The notes under the pieces were generated by a model. It saw only the letters and a list, made by a program, of their open reading frames with translations. It made no database searches and was not told where the DNA came from. Positions 54,683 to 58,805 of a stretch of 58,805 bases of DNA are shown here, piece after piece. The translations under genes and the position numbers were made by a program. Source of the DNA: UBA2177 sp964452735 (lineage in GTDB: Bacteria > Patescibacteriota > Dojkabacteria > SC72); the NCBI GenBank assembly GCA_964452735.1, contig CAYVNA010000002.1, positions 1 through 58,805 of the forward strand, written 5' to 3'. Every line of letters starts with the position of its first letter. Positions within the stretch are counted from its first letter, which is position 1.

Positions 54683-56152
54683 CTATTTCTCAGGCTTCAT
54701 AATTGGATATGCTATACATTCCCTAAGGCTTTGTGCATCTGTTAATACCTTTACCCATCTATCAATACCTAGCCCAGAACCACTCTGCGGAGGCATCCCA
54801 TATTCCATAGCTTCAACAAATTCGTAATCTGCAGCCCAATTATCTTGATCTTCTCCTTCTACTTTTGATTCCTGCTGTTCTTGGAACCTCTCCATTTGAT
54901 CTATCGGGTCATTCAATTCTCCATATGTCCTACACATCTCCATTGAGTCGATTACAAATTGGAACATTTGAACATATTTACCATTTCCATTCTCAACTCT
55001 CTTCGCTAGAGGAGTCAATATATATGGATAGTCAGTAACAAAAACAGGATCAAAAAGGTTGGGTCTAACTTTCTGCTTAAATATTTGATCTATTGTTGTA
55101 CTCCAGCCCAAACCATCTTCTAGCTCTACTCCTTTTTCCAGAGCTATCTTTTTCAATTCTTCTAAATTATCATATTTGTCCAAATCTATTCCTGCATGTT
55201 CAATGAATAAGTCATTATATCTTGCAACTCGATATGGCGGAGTCATATCGAGGGTCTTTCCATGATATTGGAATTTATAATCTCCAACGACTTCTTTGAC
55301 CATCCCAGAAAATAGCTCTTCATGCAGCTTAATATTATCCTCAATAGTAGCATATGCCCAATAGAATTCTAGCATTGTGAATTCTGGATTATGCTCAGCA
55401 TCTACTCCTTCATTTCTGTAGGCACGAGCTATCTCGAAAACTTTCTCAAAACCTCCAATTGTAGACATCTTCTGCCATAGCTCCCCCGCACATATTCGTA
55501 AATATAGATCCATATCATATGCGTTTATATGCGTTTTGAATGGTTCTGCTTGAGCCCCAGCAGGATTAACCTCCAAGGAAGGGTTTTCTATCTCTATGAA
55601 TCCTTTCTTCCAAAGGAACTCTCTTAGATATCGCAATAGTTTAGCTCTTTTCTCTATCTTTTCTCTAGAACTTGGGTTCACTAGAAAATCAAGATATCTT
55701 TGTCGGAATCTTTTATCCTCATCTTGTATCCCAACCCATTTCTCAGGTAGCGGCCTTATTGATTTTGCAAGGATCTTCAATTCTTCTACATCAACTGATA
55801 TCTCTCCTGTTTTTGTCTTGCAAACAGTTCCGGTGGCATCAACAAAATCTCCAGTATCATACAACTTAAGGTCTTCCCACCTTTCTTCTCCAATAGTATC
55901 TTTCTTAAGATAAAGCTGAATTTCTCCAGACATATCCTTCAGTTTCAAGAATGATATCTTTCCAAGTTCTCTGAAAAGCATGATTCTCCCTGAAACCGTT
56001 ACCTTCTTACCCTCAAAGCCTTCATAGTTGTCTGTAATATCCTTAGCGTTTGTATCTCTAAGTGACTTTGATGGATACGGGTTTATACCTTTCTCCTTGA
56101 ACTTACGAACCTTCTCTATTCTCCCATCCCTAATAGTGTCAAGCATCGCCAT
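54683..56152 (-). CDS. lysS: Lysyl-tRNA synthetase, class II
   Basis: A 489-residue class II synthetase. An N-terminal OB-fold anticodon-binding domain (VSGRIMLFRELGKISFLKL) is followed by the catalytic core: FRQRYLDFL (motif 1 region), motif 2 ARAYRNEGVDAEHNPEFTM, and motif 3 GSGLGIDRW near the C-terminus. The length is normal. It charges tRNA-Lys. A small hypothetical gene follows at 18 bp. Confidence 0.97.
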   Translation of the reverse strand: MAMLDTIRDGRIEKVRKFKEKGINPYPSKSLRDTNAKDITDNYEGFEGKKVTVSGRIMLFRELGKISFLKLKDMSGEIQLYLKKDTIGEERWEDLKLYDTGDFVDATGTVCKTKTGEISVDVEELKILAKSIRPLPEKWVGIQDEDKRFRQRYLDFLVNPSSREKIEKRAKLLRYLREFLWKKGFIEIENPSLEVNPAGAQAEPFKTHINAYDMDLYLRICAGELWQKMSTIGGFEKVFEIARAYRNEGVDAEHNPEFTMLEFYWAYATIEDNIKLHEELFSGMVKEVVGDYKFQYHGKTLDMTPPYRVARYNDLFIEHAGIDLDKYDNLEELKKIALEKGVELEDGLGWSTTIDQIFKQKVRPNLFDPVFVTDYPYILTPLAKRVENGNGKYVQMFQFVIDSMEMCRTYGELNDPIDQMERFQEQQESKVEGEDQDNWAADYEFVEAMEYGMPPQSGSGLGIDRWVKVLTDAQSLRECIAYPIMKPEK

Positions 56153-56278
56153 AGCTTTAAATATCTTATATTAACTAAAAATCATTATATCATAACAAGA
56201 ATGATCATTAGAACCGATAATGTATAAATTTTCGTTAATATTCTACCAATAATCCTCTCCATGATATATAATTTGCCT

Positions 56279-57574
56279 ATGTTGAACATAGAGTTGCTTG
56301 AGAAGATAACGGCGTTATGTAAAAGAAGAGGGATAATTTTTCCAAACTCAGAGATATATGGGGGAGTTGGTGGTTTCTATGATTATGGACCTGTGGGTGT
56401 AGAGATGAAGAATAATCTCAAGAGGTACTGGTGGAAGAACATGGTTGATTTGAGAGAGAATGTAGTTGGTATTGATGGTACAATAATCACCCATCCCAAA
56501 GTTTGGGAGGCTTCTGGTCATGTGAAGGGTTTTGCGGATGAAGCTGTGGAGTGTAAGAAGTGCCATGCCAGGTTTCGACCGGAAGATGTAGATAAAAAAT
56601 GCCCTAAGTGTGGTAGTTCCGAATTCACAGAACCTAGAAAATATAATATGCTCTTTGAGACAAAGATCGGAGTTGTTGAAGGGGATAAGGTTGATGCGTA
56701 TTTAAGAGGAGAGGCGTGTCAAACAATATATCTGAATTTCAAGAATGTTGTCGATAGTACTAGACAACAGATTCCTTTCGGGATAGCGCAGATAGGGAAA
56801 GCTTTTAGGAATGAAATAACCCCCGGGAAGTTTACTTTCAGGACGAGAGAGTTCGAGCAATGGGATCTTCAGTATTTTGTTCATCCAAGTATTATGAAAG
56901 ATTCTTTTGAATATTGGAAGAAGGAAAGGATGAGCTTTTACAAGAGCATTTTCAATAAACCAGAGAATTTAAGATTTTACCAACATCCTAAAGAGAAGCT
57001 TGTCTTCTATGCAAAGGATGCCTATGATATTGAATATCTTGCACCATGGGGGTGGGCAGAGATGGAAGGTATTCATTGGCGAGCAGACTATGATCTTACT
57101 CAGCATAGTAAATTCTCAGGTAAAGATCTCTCATATACAGATCCTATTAGTAATGAAAAATATATTCCTTGGATAGTTGAAACTTCAGGTGGTGTAGATA
57201 GAACCTTTCTGTATTTGCTTCTAGATGCGTATGAGGAAGAGGAGTTGGAAAATGGTAATAGCAGGGTAGTGCTGAAGATAAATAAGGATATTGCAGCATA
57301 TAGAGCAGCAATATTCCCTCTAGTCTCAAATAAGGAGGGTCTAAAAGGGAAAGCAAGAGAGATATTTGATAGCCTGTGTCAGGACTACAAGGTAATTTGG
57401 GATGATAGAGGAAACATTGGAAAGAGGTATCGATACCAGGACGAGATCGGTACTCCATATTGTATAACCGTTGACTACGAATCTCTTGAGAATAATACCG
57501 TAACTGTCAGAGAGAGAGATTCTATGAAGCAGGAGAGAGTTAAGATTGAGGATCTAAGGGAGTATATAGGTTAA
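56279..57574 (+). CDS. glyS: Glycyl-tRNA synthetase, alpha2 (single-chain) type
   Basis: A 431-residue class II enzyme of the eukaryote/archaeal-like dimeric type, not the alpha2beta2 type. Motifs are GGVGGFYDYGPVGVEMKNN, a four-cysteine zinc site (CKKC...CPKC), motif 2 AFRNEITPG and motif 3 SGGVDRTFLYLLLD, then a C-terminal anticodon-binding domain (PLVSNKEGLKGKAREIFD). ATG 56279 is preferred. An in-frame ATG at 56261 adds six residues. The 3' end overlaps greA by 4 bp. Confidence 0.96.
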   Translation: MLNIELLEKITALCKRRGIIFPNSEIYGGVGGFYDYGPVGVEMKNNLKRYWWKNMVDLRENVVGIDGTIITHPKVWEASGHVKGFADEAVECKKCHARFRPEDVDKKCPKCGSSEFTEPRKYNMLFETKIGVVEGDKVDAYLRGEACQTIYLNFKNVVDSTRQQIPFGIAQIGKAFRNEITPGKFTFRTREFEQWDLQYFVHPSIMKDSFEYWKKERMSFYKSIFNKPENLRFYQHPKEKLVFYAKDAYDIEYLAPWGWAEMEGIHWRADYDLTQHSKFSGKDLSYTDPISNEKYIPWIVETSGGVDRTFLYLLLDAYEEEELENGNSRVVLKINKDIAAYRAAIFPLVSNKEGLKGKAREIFDSLCQDYKVIWDDRGNIGKRYRYQDEIGTPYCITVDYESLENNTVTVRERDSMKQERVKIEDLREYIG

Positions 57575-58035
57575 CAAATACTTAGCACCTCGTACTGGAC
57601 TTCCCTATCTGCAATTTTGATTTTTAGCTTATCCCCAGTTTTTGCTCTAAGAAGTGCTTTCCCTAAGGGAGACTTATCTGATATCTTGTTTTTCCCAGGA
57701 TCAGATTCCACTTCAGAAACAATATCATACTTTATCTTCTTCCCATTATTGAGGACTTCAACCTTTGAGCCTACAACAACTTTATTAGGAGCACAGTCCT
57801 TTTTATCCAAAACTGTAGCTACAGAAAGAAGATCCTTAATCTCTGTAATCCTCTGTTCTACTTTCTGAATCTCATTCATCACAGCTATTATATCGTCAGT
57901 ATCTTCACTGACATCACTCAACCTCGCTTGCTCTAAAGATTTAGAAAGTTCCTTTTTCTTACTTCCCTCCAATTCCTTTAGTTCTTTCTCCAACTCTTCA
58001 ATTTTCTCCCGCGTTAATACAATATTCTTCTTCAT
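57571..58035 (-). CDS. greA: Transcription elongation factor GreA
   Basis: A 154-residue factor with an N-terminal coiled coil (residues 5-75) and a C-terminal FKBP-like domain (about 85-154: VVVGSKVEVLNNGKK, SDKSPLGKALLRAKTGD). The coiled-coil tip reads ARLSDVSEDTDD. The usual acidic D and E needed for cleavage stimulation are kept, although the surrounding DLxENxEY block is diverged. It rescues backtracked RNA polymerase. Confidence 0.93.
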   Translation of the reverse strand: MKKNIVLTREKIEELEKELKELEGSKKKELSKSLEQARLSDVSEDTDDIIAVMNEIQKVEQRITEIKDLLSVATVLDKKDCAPNKVVVGSKVEVLNNGKKIKYDIVSEVESDPGKNKISDKSPLGKALLRAKTGDKLKIKIADREVQYEVLSIC

Positions 58036-58095
58036 TGATATAAATATAAAAATTAAAAATATGTAGTGAAAATCGTCTGGTTTGAAACTTCTAGA

Positions 58096-58743
58096 TTATA
58101 CCATTTCTCTTTTTTCTTGTCTGTATTTCTCTATTTCCCTATGATTCCCAGATAGCAATACCTCCGGAACTTTCCATCCATTAAACTCTTCTGGCTTTGT
58201 ATACTGGGGGAAATCAGAGACACCATTGTTGAAAGTCTCATCTAGTAAGGAGGCCTCATTGCCTAAAACACCTGGAATCAACCTAATAATTCCGTCTACT
58301 AGAGTTAAAGCTGGTAACTCTCCTCCTGAAAGAATATATGGCCCTACTGAGAATTCATAATCTACCAAATAGTCATGAATCCTTTGATCAAATCCTTCAT
58401 ATCTACCACATAGTAAAATAATGTGAAGATCCTCCTTCTTAGCCATAGTCTCTAAATCAGATTGGTTTAGCTGTTTTCCTTTAGGTGTGGTTATAGCGAC
58501 AATACTGTTGTCATTTTTCAGTTCTTTGATTGCTTTATATATCGGTTCTATTTTCATTATCATCCCAGGACCACCACCATATGGAGTATCATCAACCGTT
58601 TTATGTTTATCCTCTGTCCACTTCCGCAAATCATGTACTTTTATTTCTACAATATTCTTCTTCAGAGCATTATTTAGAATACCTGTATGTATGTATTCTT
58701 CTGCTATATTAGGGAATATTGTTATTATATCGAATTTCATCAT
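58096..58743 (-). CDS. trmD: tRNA (guanine-N1)-methyltransferase TrmD
   Basis: A 215-residue SPOUT enzyme. Motifs are MMKFDIITIFPNI, the SAM/knot region YGGGPGMIMK and LLCGRYEGFDQRI, followed by the conserved YILSGGELPAL. It makes m1G37 in tRNAs reading CUN, CCN and CGG codons, which includes the tRNA-Pro(GGG) in this window. It is slightly shorter than the usual 230-250 residues because of a reduced C-terminal domain. The tRNA-Glu gene lies 7 bp upstream on the same strand. Confidence 0.96.
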   Translation of the reverse strand: MMKFDIITIFPNIAEEYIHTGILNNALKKNIVEIKVHDLRKWTEDKHKTVDDTPYGGGPGMIMKIEPIYKAIKELKNDNSIVAITTPKGKQLNQSDLETMAKKEDLHIILLCGRYEGFDQRIHDYLVDYEFSVGPYILSGGELPALTLVDGIIRLIPGVLGNEASLLDETFNNGVSDFPQYTKPEEFNGWKVPEVLLSGNHREIEKYRQEKREMV

Positions 58744-58750
58744 ATTGTTT

Positions 58751-58805
58751 TGGTACCGCTACGGGGAATCGAACCCCGATTGCAGGATTGAGAATCCTGT
58801 GTCCT
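58751..58805 (-). tRNA. tRNA-Glu (anticodon CUC), 3' part
   Basis: The minus strand shows AGGACAC, anticodon stem CAGGA/TCCTG around TTCTCAA (anticodon CTC), T stem CGGGG/CCCCG around TTCGATT, acceptor 3' strand TAGCGGT, discriminator A and an encoded CCA. The 5' acceptor and D arm lie beyond the window end. Confidence 0.85.

Noticed and set aside
1..58805. Alternative genetic code (UGA as glycine), as in some CPR lineages
   Set aside because: TGA ends genes at expected positions, for example miaA and both histidine kinases, and no in-frame TGA interrupts conserved domains.
1..58805. CRISPR arrays, transposases or integrases
   Set aside because: No regularly spaced repeats and no recognisable mobile-element proteins were seen. 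The only notable DNA repeats are the kinase duplication and the 17-bp repeat.

Overview
The window is a 58.8 kb piece of an AT-rich bacterial genome, roughly one third G+C by eye. It is a scaffold with two 10-N gaps, at 12538-12547 and 53193-53202. Gene content suggests a member of the Candidate Phyla Radiation (Patescibacteria): small, tightly packed genes, an alpha2-type glycyl-tRNA synthetase, a DUF5667-like protein, a DUF3048 protein, seven-transmembrane histidine kinases and no recognisable central carbon metabolism. Dojkabacteria or Microgenomates are guesses only. Stop codon use fits the standard bacterial code.

Layout. 1-2.9 kb holds the start of secA (minus strand), a secreted M23 peptidase and an unknown secreted protein. 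2.7-28.8 kb is one run of 21 minus-strand genes for a surface polysaccharide, read from a good sigma-70-like promoter at 28811-28839. It contains a full Wbp-like set: nucleotide-sugar dehydrogenase, two Gfo/Idh oxidoreductases, DegT aminotransferase, left-handed beta-helix acyltransferase and 2-epimerase. These would make a UDP-2,3-diacetamido-mannuronic acid. Two different amidotransferase systems could add an acetamidino group: WbpG with HisH and HisF, and a WbpG-like domain fused to a class II glutaminase. Four GT4, two GT2 and three GT-C glycosyltransferases and two Wzx flippases, one frameshifted, complete the cluster.

28.9-31.7 kb holds envelope and redox genes: a bactofilin-like membrane protein, a DsbA-like thiol oxidoreductase and an alpha/beta hydrolase. 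31.7-41.7 kb is a co-directional run of eight genes: three divergent SAM-methyltransferase-like proteins interleaved with two paralogous 7TM histidine kinases, followed by ferredoxin, Nudix and HIT proteins. No response regulator is present. This methyltransferase/7TM-kinase module is the best candidate for an undescribed system in the window. It recalls the phcB/phcS signal-synthase and sensor pair of Ralstonia, but that comparison is inference.

41.8-50.4 kb carries a DUF5667-like protein, an ABC exporter with an atypical signature motif and a 44-residue membrane ORF just upstream, tRNA-Pro(GGG), a HAD phosphatase, secreted or membrane unknowns, a winged-helix/nucleotidyltransferase-like protein and a reduced SecD/SecF-like pair. 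50.4-58.8 kb is housekeeping: miaA, a 2H phosphodiesterase, serS, a DHH phosphoesterase broken at the second gap and joined to a yidD fragment (most likely misassembly), lysS, glyS, greA, trmD and a partial tRNA-Glu(CUC).

No rRNA, CRISPR array, transposase or phage gene was seen. All reading was by eye, without database searches. Family assignments rest on recognised motifs.
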